This document shows, piece by piece, positions 18,878 to 29,406 of a stretch of DNA of 64,000 bases. Below the pieces are notes generated by a model. That model did no database searches and had not been told where the DNA came from. It worked only from the letters and a program-made list of their open reading frames with translations. Within the stretch, counting starts at the first letter, position 1, and every line of letters begins with the position of its first letter. Source of the stretch: Aphanomyces cochlioides. Its lineage: Eukaryota; Oomycota; Saprolegniomycetes; Saprolegniales; Verrucalvaceae. Where the stretch lies: NCBI GenBank assembly GCA_019828595.1, contig JAHQRK010000019.1, positions 1,426,001-1,490,000 of the forward strand. Reading direction: 5' to 3'. A program made the position numbers and the translations under genes.

Positions 18878-18901
18878 GAGCTTGCCTCGCGTGTGTTCAG
18901 G

Positions 18902-21139
18902 TCATTCCTTGCCGGGAGCAAAAATGTGGATGAGGTTCTTGTGATCGCAGTACATCCTAAAGCCGTCGGGACGCATGAGTAGATAGTTGAGTTTCTCGCA
19001 TGCACGCGCGATAGGGTACGCTTCCTTCTCGATCACTGGCCACGACTTCTGCGCTACAGTAAACATTCCAGATTGGCAAGCAAGCATTTCGTGCTGATGT
19101 TCGTGTATCGCCTTCTCTTCGTCGATCTTGTCAACCTGCGTAACAATAATAGACCATCCTCGATCGCTGGCATCCGTGAACAAGCACAGCGTTGCGTCAG
19201 CACGTGGGTGCGACAAGTCCACCGCCGCCCGCATCTTGGACTTCACAGCATCGAATGCAGCTTTTTCACCTTCAGTGAGCTCGATCTTGATGCCCGAGGC
19301 GATTCGCTTCTTCTTCGCTTTGCCTTCAAGAGCGTTGTTCACCGCTAGTTGTAGAGGTTCCACCGTCATCGCATATTCCGTGATTGAATCGTGGATCCAG
19401 TTCGCGGCGCACACAAATTGTTGCAGGTCGCCAGCGTTCGTGGGGTATGGGATCGCGCAAAGCTGTTCGATCCGTTCCGGGTCTTGCTTGACTCCTTCAC
19501 TACTGAGTATTCGTCCGCACCACTTGACTTCTTTCGTGAATAGCACGGTCTTCGACGGTGATAGCTTGAAACCATAACGATCCACTAATCCAAAGAACTT
19601 GTGCAGTGTTTCGAGATATTCTTCTGCGTACTTGGCAAACACTAGGATGTCGTCAATCCAAACAAGCAGGTGCTTCAACAGCAGAGGAGCGTAGCACTCC
19701 TCACTCGTCGCTTGCACGTATAAAGCTGAGTCGACATGGCCTTGCATGACGCGGTCAGGTGTGTAGACGCATCCGTTTAGCATGAATGAGAGCATGTCTC
19801 GACTGTCTTCGTGTAGCGGAAACTGCCAGAAGCACTTGGGTAGATCGAACACTCCCATCGCTTGCATTCCCTTGAGATGTTGCGTAATTGTCGCTTGAAA
19901 CGGCATTGTGCCCGCTTTCGGCTCTGTCTTGCTGTTGACCACTGGATAGTCGTTCGTCAGCCTAAAATGATTCAATACATCATCGTCAGTCCATTTGTCC
20001 GCCGTCTTCAATGACTTTCGTCCTTCAGGCTTCATGACTGGGTTGACAGGACTGCACCACGCTGACTGCTGGTTGCGCTTGATGACTCCAGCGTCCAGCA
20101 ACTCTTGAGCAAATAGCTGCAAAAATCTTTCTTCCAGCGGATTGTTCTTCCTTCTTTTGCATCGGTATGGAACACATCCGGCTTTGGGTGTCACCCGCAA
20201 TGGCTTGACCTTCGCAGGGGGATTTGACCCATTGAACTTGATTCTCCAGATGTCGTATTCGATCAGCGCTTTCCACATATGCGCAGCCAGCTCTTGTGGG
20301 AAACCGTTCTTCACAGCACTCACCACCATCTCCTGTAGAGCTTCTTCAAGCTTGTTCTTGGCCGCGGGTAATCGCAACTGCATCGAATAGACTCGCAGGT
20401 TCTTGACTCGTCTGTTTCTTGTTCGAGACACTCGCGTATCGCCATCTTGACTACGTAGGTCCGACTCGCGCATACCGGCGCCATCAAACATCCACCGAGA
20501 CACACGACTACCGCCGTCATGACTGCTTTGGCCCGACTTGCGCGTATCGACGTCATCAGTCTTCGAGCAAGACATAGGACTACCGACGTCATGACCACGA
20601 GGGTCAGACATACGCGTATCGTCGTCATCGTGTTCTTCTCTTCGAGTCGCTCTCCACATGCGGTCTTCCTCTTCTTCGACATCGCTGGTCGACTTCCGCG
20701 CACATACGATGCCGGCGTCAGACTCAGCACCCAGATCGTCGCCGTCCGCTTCACGCTGCTGAATCGCAACTTGCTCCAACCACCGATCAATATCGAGCCC
20801 GATCGATTTGAGTGTGTCGTGGGAAGCTATGAATTCGTCGCCTTCTTCAACAATGTAGCACACTCGTCTTCCAGGGATCTTGACCATTCCCGCTGCTGTT
20901 TGTAAACTGAGTCTCAGTTCGACGTAGGACTTCGTTTCAAATTGCATGTCGTTGCATCCTGTTCCACTGATAGGTTCAGCCAGCGTCACGATCTTCACGC
21001 TTGGTCGCTCCTTGATGAATGCATCCGCCATTCGTCTTGGAATAATGTTCTGGTCGGCGCCGGTATCTGGACAGTAGGGCACTTCAAGCGCGTCGTTCAG
21101 CACGATCCATCGCTCTTCTTCCTCTGTTTCGTTCGTCAC
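18902..21139 (-). pseudogene. gypsy-1 protease, reverse transcriptase and RNase H
   Basis: The 745-codon frame opens with an aspartic protease (CPDTGADQNIIPRRMADAF near residue 24, catalytic DTGA). It continues through a spacer with about three tandem 23-residue repeats (DTRMSDPRGHD, DTRKSGQSSHD, GMRESDLRSQD). RT follows with conserved blocks SAWCSPVNPV, GVFDLPKCFWQFPL and the active-site WIDDILVF, then an RNase H start (LFTDASDRGWSI). It ends at a TGA where the family frame continues, probably a Trp-to-stop change. WIDD instead of the common YxDD is allowed in the family. RT copies element RNA in cytoplasmic particles. The frame is open upstream into the Gag zinc knuckle, so Gag and Pol were probably one polyprotein. 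Confidence 0.9.
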
Positions 21140-21207
21140 AGCTGCTCTTGCCTTTAGCCAAGCACGCTGGACCTTCGGCTTCTTCTTATTGTTCCGCTTG
21201 AATCGCT

Positions 21208-22833
21208 TTATCGCATTCTTTCCTTTGAGGTACCCTTTGACTTGTGAGTTCGGACTGTTTTCCGGGCACTCGTTCGACTTGTGTCCCGGCTTCTGACATG
21301 CATAGCAGACGATGTTGCCTTCGCGGTATCCAGGCTTGTCTGTCCTCGCTTGCGTGTCCTTGGGTCCATACTTGTCATTCCTAAAGGGTGAGTTCGAGTT
21401 GCCTGACCCGTAGCCACCAGCGGGGCCACGGCGACCAGGACTTGTCGAATTTCGATTGTAGCGCGTGTTCTCCCAGACTCTTCGTCTTTCTTCTGCGCGC
21501 TGCTTGCGTTCTTCATGATCGCGGAGTAAGTCGTACGCTTGCTCTTCAGCATACTGGCTTCCTGCTCCAACGACTCCCTTTCCGTCGCCCCAGCCCGTGA
21601 CTTGTCAAAATGCACCTTGACTGGTGTTCCTCGTCGTCGTTTGACATCGCTGTTGGTCCACCCTATCGGCGGGCTTCGCTTCTTGCTGACCAGGCCTTGT
21701 TGTTGCACCAGTCGGTCCGACGCTTCGATGCGGTCCATTTGTTCGCGCATAACTGTGGCAAATTCGATGATCGTGGAGACTGGTTCTCGCTTGATCTGGT
21801 CTCCCACTAGATTTGACAGTCCAGGTGGGTCGATTCGGTAGACCACTGCTTTCAAAAATATCTTCAGACTTCCCTTCACTTCGAGGTCTTCCTTCAATGC
21901 GTATCTGTCAATGACATCGTTGACTTGCATCATGAATAGGCCTAGACGACTGGCAACCGAGCCTGTAGCCGGCATGCGCAGATCGTGGCAGTAATCTTCT
22001 AGGTCAGCTTGAATAATTCCAAATGAATGAGACGGTGTGTTCAGAATCTCCTCGATCTTCTCACGCAATCGCTCTTCCGTGATGTCGGGTTCGAACCAGA
22101 TCGTTTCACACATAGCGCGCAGCAGACTTGGATCGCAGGACTCGATGTATCCGACCATCTGACTCTTCGCATTGCACGCATGTCGACACTTATCTCGGAG
22201 CAGCCGTTCGTACTCCAGGCGCTTCTTTTTCCATTCGACTAGAAACTTGCGATCAAAGTTCGTGATCCGCGGGTGCTTGATATCTGCAACAACCACGGTT
22301 AAATACATTCGATGATTGCGTCGCATGAGTTCTTTGTTCTTGCGCATTTGTTCCGCCTTCTTTGCTTGCGCTTTCTGATACTTACGCTTGTTGTATTCAT
22401 CGGTGTCTTCGCCGCTGAGGGATGTGACGGAGGAATCTGACTCTGCGCGACGGAAATTCGGTCCATATTTCTTGATTTTGCGGCGTTCACGTCGTTCTCG
22501 ATTGATCCGATTCTGTTCCCGCATTTCGAGGAGCTTCCGCGTCTTCTCGTCCAGGTCGCGGTCATCATCTTCGTCTTCGGAAATGTAGACATTGCTCATG
22601 TCCTTGATTTCGCTGTCTGAACTGTCCATTAAACTGTCTTCAAAACAGCCTTCAGAACTCGCTTCGTCGTCCGCGTTGTCCCCTCTTGTCGCATCTTCTC
22701 GCCCGGCTATCGCTTCCTCAGGTTCACCTAGACCGTCATTGCCTTGCGGCAAGACAGTCCCAGAGTGTTCCATCTCCGTGCAAATTTCAAACTGTCCTTC
22801 CTTGTGTTCCTCTTCGGTTCCGGTTGGGTCCAT
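21208..22833 (-). pseudogene. gypsy-1 Gag
   Basis: I take the ATG at 22833 (MDPTGTEEEHKEG); the open frame extends further up into the LTR. Acidic and then very basic coiled regions (about residues 90-190) precede a capsid-like helical region (SHSFGIIQADLEDYCHDLRM to IKREPVSTIIEFATVMREQM). The CCHC zinc knuckle CYACQKPGHKSNEC is encoded near 21310 but in the pol frame; the gag frame is shifted from about 21475 and ends out of register at 21208. Gag packages element RNA. The shift is either an inactivating indel or, less likely, a frameshift site; the first is favoured because the knuckle lies after it. Confidence 0.8.
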
Positions 22834-22883
22834 GGTATCCGGATAACCAATGGTGCTCGGTACACTATCACTAAAGTATACTT

Positions 22884-22942
22884 TGTGCTGTTTCCCTGAA
22901 ACCACCGCGTTTCGTCAACTCAAACACACAGATAGGGGAGTG
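22884..22942 (-). repeat. gypsy-1 5' LTR stub, 59 bp
   Basis: The plus strand from TGTGCTGTTTCCCTGAAACC to AGGGGAGTG matches the 3' end of the complete LTR in reverse complement, with one extra base. Beyond 22942 the sequence changes at once to membrane-protein coding. Confidence 0.75.
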
Positions 22943-23226
22943 TTCATCATGCAGCTTGATCCATAGCCGCGCGTGAAGTTGATGTCGTCGTGAAGATCAT
23001 TAAGGAGAACCTTGCGATTGAGGAAGCCAATGATGGCGAGCGAAATCACAATCACCTTAATGGAGATAATCGAATTGATCGCACCAAGGTTGATCATGAT
23101 TCGACCCGCGGCCTTAGCTCGTTGAATTGGTAGATTATGGTGCGCGACGTGGCCATCACCTCTCGGATTCACGACGATCTGGATCGGCGTGCTTTCCACT
23201 CTTGTCGATGTTGTGATCCGCACCAT
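22943..23226 (-). pseudogene. Membrane-protein family copy, N-terminal part, cut by gypsy-1
   Basis: Starts with an ATG at 23226; after a polar N-terminus it has AAGRIMINLGAINSIISIKV, a first membrane helix, and LLNDLHDDINFTRGYGSSCM, matching about residues 1-97 of the intact protein. It stops at the gypsy-1 LTR stub. Together with 16084-17127 on the same strand it would be one interrupted gene, but the middle is gone. It shares the CACGACGACATCAACTTCAC word with the copy at 48005. Confidence 0.8.
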
Positions 23227-23439
23227 TGCAAATGGGAGATGAGTTATTTTTGATGCCAGTCTTGACGGTTGGTCAAGTATTTTTAGCTATCAAGGTGGAG
23301 ACGTCTGGGAGTAAGATTGATTTGCTGTTGCGATTGCAATTGTCTTGCCAGCCATGGTAGAAACCACCATCAGGGCCACAGACGCCTGCAATGGAGAGGA
23401 ACTCATGGGAAAGGATTCGACGTTGCTATCATCAATTTA

Positions 23440-24163
23440 CACATGTGCCTCGATTGTGAGCATAGTGATCGTAGGCTGCGAAATCGACAGTTCAATCCAG
23501 GGGTGAAAACGTTCTTCTTGACGGTGCCAAACACAGTTGGAGTTAGCCATTTTGGTAGCCAGTGGTGCATTGAAAGCAGGATTGGTAGCAAGCAGAATAC
23601 ATTGACAAGAGTCATCGTTTCTTCCTCAGAAGTGTTTTGGTTTGGCACCGTCTTCATGAGCTTTGACCACAGTGACTGTAGCGTATCCTAGCGTTGCTTG
23701 AGTGCTCGGCTTACAAAACAACTTGTTGCCAATTTTAATCATGTTGTGCTTATCCAGGGGTAAGCCAGTGATCCACTGGGGCGTGCCACATTGTTTCAAG
23801 AAGCCATTTGTCTGTGACCACTCGATATTCATGAGATAAGTTCCATGGTTGCGTTTGAATGACAGAGAATTGAAAGAGCAATCGATGCCACGACGACGAT
23901 AATGCTAACTGGTGCCATGATTGAAATCACAGATTGCACACCATCGGGGGAATATGCTCCACTGGGTCGCACCACGCCAGAGATATTAAATCCAATTAGG
24001 AACGGCGTGTTGGCGTAGTTGTCCTGGAGGTTTGAATACTGACTGAACCACACAATCACAAGTGACGGCGTGTTCAAATGGGCTTGGCACCAATTGCACG
24101 ATCGACAAACAGAACTAAGTGATGCAGATTAAGAAGTGTATGCAGATGAAGAACCACAAGCAG
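23440..24163 (-). pseudogene. C-terminal half of a membrane-protein family copy; inner inverted repeat, left arm
   Basis: Three short minus-strand frames give FNISGVVRPSGAYSPDGVQS and a helix, then NIEWSQTNGFLKQCGTPQWI, LDKHNMIKIGNKLFCKPSTQ, and LLPILLSMHHWLPKWLTPTV. The terminal NRGTCVN is readable only out of frame. The whole block is a near-identical inverse of 40950-41710, with coordinates summing to about 65158 over 23626-24077, so it forms a second, inner inverted repeat with a spacer of about 16.8 kb. Small deletions distinguish the two. Confidence 0.85.
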
Positions 24164-24165
24164 GG

Positions 24166-25087
24166 CTGGGAAAAATGCAATTTAAAATCAATTATTTAAA
24201 AATAATTAAATTGACTCTTAGGTGGAAATTGTGGGACAATCGTGGGAACAATAAAACGCATGTATTGAAGGCATAAAGCTGCTAAGTAAAACACTTAAGT
24301 TGCTTTGACTCTTGAGTGATGATGTGTTCAAGCCCTCTTCAAAGTGCCTCACTTCGAGGCGACCTACGAACTACACTGCCATAGATAGTAAATGAGATCA
24401 AAGAGCTTCTAGCAACTTTACAACAGCGTTATCATTAAGGAAGGATAGGCTGTGCTTTCATATTCTACTTCCTAGTAAAGACGCCTGAACGCCTTAGGTA
24501 GCGTGTTTGAGCTGCAAATTATCGTAACTTGCACTGAATGGTTCATGGAGCCTGAGTGAACACAGAATTTCTGTATTTTTGCAAAGCGTGTTAGCTGCAG
24601 ACACAGAAACTGTCGAGACAAACGCACAGACAGATGATGCCATTTCTAATAGCTTAGGACTTGGCGACTCCTGTTCAATTGATCTTTCAGAGAAGAGCCA
24701 AGGTCTAGATGTAGCACACGCCCCTAAGATGAGCTTACTATCTTAAATAGACTCTAACATGATAAACAATAATGTAACACCAGTGTCTCTGCGGTGGTTC
24801 ATTCATGAATGGTGTTGCCCAGATCAAATCTGGGCTATCTTAAATTATGGACTTAAAGTTTACTCAAACTGTGCAAGCATTAGTCTTAGCTCCTAGCTCT
24901 TGAAGTTTGCCTCACAAGAACAGTGTTCCTCTAGGTCGGGGCTGTCATTTTGGCACTTTCACAATGAAAAGACGTCGATCGTCAAAACCCTATAAATTTA
25001 TAGTGTGGGACACAGTCCCACAAAATCCGTAAAAATTATAGTGGCGATACGACATTTTTAACCGGTGCCCAGAATACTTCAAGAGGG
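24166..25087. other. Gene-free stretch upstream of the recombinase
   Basis: AT-rich with many stops on both strands. It holds a small palindrome AATTATTTAAAAATAATT near 24190 and GGGACACAGTCCC near 25005. The last 50 bp may contain the missing front of the recombinase or a 3' splice site (CGGTGCCCAG near 25070). Confidence 0.4.
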
Positions 25088-26095
25088 TTGGACCCAATTA
25101 AGGTTGGTAAAGATCCCTTATCCTTCGAATTCTACCCGTTTTTGTGTGAACAACTCCTTGGTGGTGACAAGAAAGAGATGGTTTTTGCGAGAACATATTT
25201 GATTGTTGCATGGAATTTGATGTGTAGAGCTTCGAACGCTTTTGGAATCAGGCATGGTCATATTGAATGGTCAAGTGATTCTCTTTGTATATATTTTGCC
25301 CACATGAAGAATGACCAGTCTGGCGACCGCCCCCGTGATCCACGACGTATTTACGCTAATCCCATTGCTCCATCAATCTGTCCTATTCTTGCATTTGGAA
25401 TATATTGGGCCAGCTTCGAATTTGACAAGAATAGTGATCTATTATTTCCTGGTGACAAGCAGTATGATCGCTTCCGTAAACAGTTGAGCTTACTCCTTGA
25501 TCATCCTTCAATTAAACCAGAGCTTGATCGGCGTGGAATAGACCCTGACGATATCGGTACACATGCATTGAGAAAGGGTGCTGCAACTTTTTGTACTTCG
25601 GGATCAACGGCATGTCCCTCTTCTACTGCTGTTCATCTTCGAGCAGGTTCGTCGCTGGGCGGAGTTCAGAATACTTATCTACGCTACGAAGCTGCTGGTG
25701 ATATGTATGTTGGTCGGACGGTATGTGGCTTACCAATAGAGTCACAGGACTTCTCCATTCTGCCACCACACTTTGAAAGCCGGACTCAAATTGTTTCTGA
25801 AGCAATACAAATCATGTTTCCAAACTCTCCACCCAATCTTGTATTTGCTCTTGAATTTGCCCTTGCATCACTCGTGTATCATTCTGACTTTCTTGCTGAC
25901 AAAATATCAAGATCACATCCCCTTTTCCTCACCCCACTCTTTTCTACACCCGTTATGTTAGAGCAAATCAAAGTACTTGTAAAGAGTGGACATTACCAAG
26001 CAAACTCGAAAATCAAACCCACAGGAATTCCACCTCATGTTTCAATCTTGTCTAAAACGCATCAATTGCACAACGATATGATTCAACACCTGTGA
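25088..26095 (+). CDS. Crypton-like tyrosine recombinase
   Basis: The 335-codon frame (first codon TTG; the true front may lie upstream or be lost) has the layout of a tyrosine recombinase catalytic domain. The first Arg is in LMCRASNAFGIRHGHI, the H-x-x-R box is GTHALRKGAATFCTSGS, and the nucleophile Tyr is in LGGVQNTYLRYEAAGDM, followed by PIESQDFSILPPHFES. In Cryptons, common in oomycete genomes, such an enzyme excises and integrates the element as a circle without DDE chemistry. There are no RT or LTR sequences nearby, which argues against DIRS or Ngaro. The catalytic residues are intact, but the missing N-terminus and a break at 26095 make activity doubtful. Confidence 0.75.
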   Translation: MDPIKVGKDPLSFEFYPFLCEQLLGGDKKEMVFARTYLIVAWNLMCRASNAFGIRHGHIEWSSDSLCIYFAHMKNDQSGDRPRDPRRIYANPIAPSICPILAFGIYWASFEFDKNSDLLFPGDKQYDRFRKQLSLLLDHPSIKPELDRRGIDPDDIGTHALRKGAATFCTSGSTACPSSTAVHLRAGSSLGGVQNTYLRYEAAGDMYVGRTVCGLPIESQDFSILPPHFESRTQIVSEAIQIMFPNSPPNLVFALEFALASLVYHSDFLADKISRSHPLFLTPLFSTPVMLEQIKVLVKSGHYQANSKIKPTGIPPHVSILSKTHQLHNDMIQHL

Positions 26096-26096
26096 T

Positions 26097-26339
26097 TGGA
26101 TTGGCGACGAGTCCTTTCAAGCAAGAACTACTCCAAGCACAAGTGATGAGCAAGCCACGTTTAACTACGAAATGTACCGCAATATTCAGACACCTCGCAC
26201 AGAGGAACACCGATATGCGTCATTGCTAGAGTTGGCAACTGAGGTTGTGAATTTGACAGCCAAAGCAAGGGATGACCACATCTATCGAAAAACAATGCTA
26301 TACCTATCAAGGATGATCAATGAAGCGCGTGAAAGATGA
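26097..26339 (+). pseudogene. Probable C-terminal extension of the recombinase in another frame
   Basis: Directly after the recombinase stop the next frame is open for 80 codons: WIGDESFQARTTPST, NYEMYRNIQTPRTEEH, YASLLELATEVVNLTAKARD, ending MINEARER and TGA at 26337-26339. Its composition is protein-like, unlike the surrounding DNA. It looks like the continuation of the same gene past a one-base shift or a tiny intron. Confidence 0.5.
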
Positions 26340-26390
26340 TTAAACTGGCGTGACGAATGGAAACAACCTCGACAGCATCCTTCCACCACT

Positions 26391-26860
26391 GAAATCGCTC
26401 TAATTTCAACTAATAAACATCTATACATTCTATCTTACTGGCAGAATCGGTCTGATACCGAAGCTGCGTCATAATCGGCCGGTGTATTGCTCCAAGTCCG
26501 GAATGTCGAAAATGGCACGAAGAATAAATCCAAATTGACTGACTACAAGCGCTCTAATTCCAATTAATGTACGCGATTTATCCTGTCTTATCGAAGCTGT
26601 TTCACTGTTGGTTGATGGGCACCTTCAAGTCGTTGGTTGTCTCCTCCTCATCACTACTCGAAAACAGCATAAAGAACATATCTAAACTCAGTCGCTGCAA
26701 GCGCTCTAATTCAGATATATATACAGTATATATACAGTATTTCACCATGTCTTACCGAAGCTGCTTAACGGTCGGTTGATCGGCACCTTGAGTTGTTGGC
26801 TTGCGCCACGACGTCCACGTCTTCATCGCTCCAACGGATTTGTGAGTGACACGGCGCAAC
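26391..26860. repeat. Three imperfect tandem units of about 150 bp
   Basis: CGCTCTAATT starts units at about 26395, 26550 and 26701. Within each, a CTTACYG...GAAGCTG block and a CGGTYG/GGTTGATGGGCACCTT-like block follow at similar distances. Units are diverged. They lie 3' of the recombinase and may be its terminal region; no gene was seen in 26340-27010 otherwise. Confidence 0.5.
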
Positions 26861-27010
26861 AATACGTACTTAAATGAAATCGTATTTAACAGAAACCATT
26901 TGGTCTCTGGACTTCAAGTCGGGCGACGCAGAAAGACTACCTCAAACTAGTGGCACTGAATTCCATTTGTAACTTTTTCAAATGTCACAAACATTCCACG
27001 GGGCACTGAC

Positions 27011-27371
27011 ATGGATGTCATGTCCACGGACGGAAGTCGCATTTTTCAATTTACTTTTCCAATGTCTGCCCGCTTAACCAAGCTCAATTCAGTCCTCTTG
27101 GACCCTGAAGAGCGACAACAACAGACCACCTCGCCCTGCTCTATCGGCACAGCGTTCTCGGTGATGAGCAATCCATCCCTCTTGGACAGATTCAACATTG
27201 GCCACCAGAAACCCAACACCAAGATCTTTGTCGAGATCAGCTCGGGGTTGATTTCCATCTCAAGCTGCGATAGCACGGCGGTGGTCGCTGCATATCAAGT
27301 CTGTGTGGAGCTCGCGGGCAAGAAAACTGTGCGAATTAGTCGTACCAACAGTGCGCAGTTGTGTGCCTTTG
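27011..27371 (+). pseudogene. Unknown host gene fragment interrupted by gypsy-2
   Basis: An open frame of about 120 codons (FQFTFPMSARLTKLNSVLLD, DRFNIGHQKPNTKIFVEISS, VVAAYQVCVELAGKKTVRIS) runs straight into the gypsy-2 5' LTR at 27372, where the last 20 codons of the open frame are LTR sequence. I do not recognise the protein. Downstream of the truncated 3' LTR (39652) no continuation could be identified. Confidence 0.5.
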
Positions 27372-27651
27372 TGTCACGAAGCGTGCCCTATCCGGTAATT
27401 CCGTTATCCGGCCAGGATGGTCGTCAATTGTATTGACTACTCGACACCCGATCTGGTCCCCTCCTGTCTTCTAGCTTAGCCTTCCCGTCTAACCTTAACC
27501 ATACTTCTATTTGCTCTGTTCTACCGAGCTCCTCCCCTCTCCTCTCGCTCTCGGACTACTCCCCATAGTCCCTCCCTTCGCTAGCCGACTCGCCGCACTC
27601 TACGACCCCGCTCGTCTCGAGACTCCTTGATTCTCAGGGTTTCCCGTGACA
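27372..27651 (+). repeat. gypsy-2 5' LTR, 280 bp
   Basis: Begins TGTCACGAAGCG and ends TTTCCCGTGACA, so its ends are a perfect 7-bp inverted repeat TGTCACG/CGTGACA. The start equals 39491 onward. Downstream comes TTCTTTCGGTGGAGCAGCAG; the block GGTGGAGCAGCAGGGTA also follows the gypsy-3 LTR and is probably the primer-binding region. Confidence 0.88.
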
Positions 27652-27719
27652 TTCTTTCGGTGGAGCAGCAGGGTATTGTGCTCTGCTGAGTGGCTATGCC
27701 AGAAATATAGTCTCGCCGA

Positions 27720-29315
27720 TTGGCAGGCCTAGGAGTCGAATACTCCGGTCTCGAAGACTCGAAAGCTACTACTCCTCACGATCAAGCGACAGCCTTGCCG
27801 GCCCAAACTGAAGTCTACACGGCCGACTCCGCTGACCCTCCGAACGACGCTGAAGAGACAAGTGCGGGATCTCCTCCTTCACCAGATCGGAAGCGACCTT
27901 CGGATGAATCGCCCACGATCTCACCCCCTACTGAGCGAACCCCTCCAAAACGGCCACTTCTACAGTGTCGAGTTGACGAAGTGACTCTTTGTCCCAAGAG
28001 ACGCCACCGATCGCTTACCCCGAACCTGGCGATCTGGTCAGATTTGAACATACTCCGATCCCGGCTCACGCGCCAAGCTTGATGACGACCACTCCGATAG
28101 TCGAGCTTGAAGGAAGTCCCGCGTCGAACCCGATCGCTCCCACTGACGAACCGTGGCCGCTAGCCTTACGTCTCTTGCATAGTCAAGCACAACAAGCAAC
28201 CGCAATTCAACAAGAACTACAAAACCGCCAAGCGCAACTATTAATCGAAAATGGTCAACTAGTTCGCGAGCACGCCGCCCTCATCGAACACGCCCGACTT
28301 CTGGAAGAAACGCGTCAGAACGACTTTCGGACGATCGCTTCGCAACTTCAGGAACGATATGAACAAGAGACCTCAGTCCTTCGAATGGAACTCGAAACTA
28401 AGTACCAAGAAGTCTGCGAGGTGCTTCAGTGCGGTCGCATTGCCTCTAACCTTCAGATCCAAGAAGCTATGGCTACTATATCCGACTTGAATAACCAGCT
28501 ACTCGTCGCTCACGAGCAACTCATGCTTCAATCCTCCACTGAAAGAACTGCGGCCCAAGTGGACCAGATCCGCCTCCAGGAAGTCCAAACACTCAATGAA
28601 GCTTGATACGATCACGAAATGAAAACGGGGACCTTGAACGACGACTTCAACTGATGACCGAGCAGGCGAACCTCTCAAAAAACGATCTGGACAGAGCTCG
28701 CCAAATCTGGACTCAAGACAGAGAAGCCCTCGAGACCGAAAGCCTGAAAACTTCTGAAGAACTCCCGGCTTGCTATACCCTGCTAGACGAGTCCCGAATG
28801 CAGATGGCTCGAATGCGTGAAGAACTCGCACGAACTCTAGAGCAAGCTTCTAGTACTCCGATCGGACCTTGCCCCACCTGTGCTACACTTAAAGCTCAAC
28901 TATCTGAGGAAAGCGCCCTTCATCCTAAGAAGTGGCCGATCTGATGGACGACAATCGGGCTCTCCTAGATCGCGAGCGTGGATCCTCCGAACAGAAGATC
29001 TCAGCACTCCAGAAGGAAATTGATCGCTTACGGACAGAAGGCTACGCGAAGAACCAAGAACTTGAAGCCCGCGCTCTGGACTTGCAAAACAAGCAGACCG
29101 AACTCCAAAATACACTAGAAATGGTTCGACAAGCTACGGCCACAAGCGACGCCTCTTACGAACGCGCTGTCGAGGAACAACACCGCCTTCATGAGGTTCA
29201 AGAGCGTTTGAAGCAAGAAGAACAAGCGATAGCCGCCGCCCGCGCTACGCTCAGCTCCGATCGTGCCCGCTCGCTTCAACACACGATCCCTCGTGGGACC
29301 CGACACCGAATGTAA
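27720..29315 (+). pseudogene. gypsy-2 Gag N-terminal coiled-coil region (several frames)
   Basis: Four successive overlapping frames (27720-28082, 27989-28606, 28603-28944, 28932-29315) form one decayed coding region. A Pro/Ser/Thr/Asp-rich N-terminus is followed by long heptad-like helices rich in Glu, Gln and Leu (QELQNRQAQLLIENGQLVRE, EKISALQKEIDRLRTEGYAK) and one Cys pair (CPTCATLK near 28870). Gypsy-3 has the same architecture, including the CxxC break. Such a long coiled coil before the capsid is unusual for Gag and may drive multimerisation. Confidence 0.75.
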
Positions 29316-29406
29316 CCAGCCCTTACCCCAGCCCTAGTCCTTACACCCCTCGCGGCCCGCTCCCTACTGTCAACGTGGTCCCTATCCCCTACCCCCTTAT
29401 GCGCCA

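Larger units (their letters stand above)
17128..22942 (-). mobile_element. gypsy-1: chromodomain Ty3/gypsy retrotransposon with truncated LTRs
   Basis: The minus strand carries gag, protease, RT, RNase H, integrase and chromodomain in Ty3/gypsy order. Only the first 20 bp of the 3' LTR (17128-17147) and the last 59 bp of the 5' LTR (22884-22942) remain, judged against the complete LTR at 10744-11088. Outside both stubs is membrane-protein coding sequence on the same strand. No target-site duplication can be recognised. Coding damage: a frameshift near 21475, a stop at the RT-RNase H junction, and a small deletion near 18240. Confidence 0.85.

Noticed and set aside
21440..21500. Programmed ribosomal frameshift between gag and pol in gypsy-1
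   Set aside because: The zinc knuckle already lies in the pol frame, so the shift falls inside Gag and is better explained as an indel.
22060..22600. Plus-strand Ser/Arg-rich open frames opposite gypsy-1 gag as an SR-type protein
   Set aside because: They are the complement of the charged Gag region; there is no start context and no independent motif.
25050..25087. 3' splice site CCCAG before the recombinase as a confirmed intron
   Set aside because: No upstream exon could be identified, so an intron there is only a possibility.
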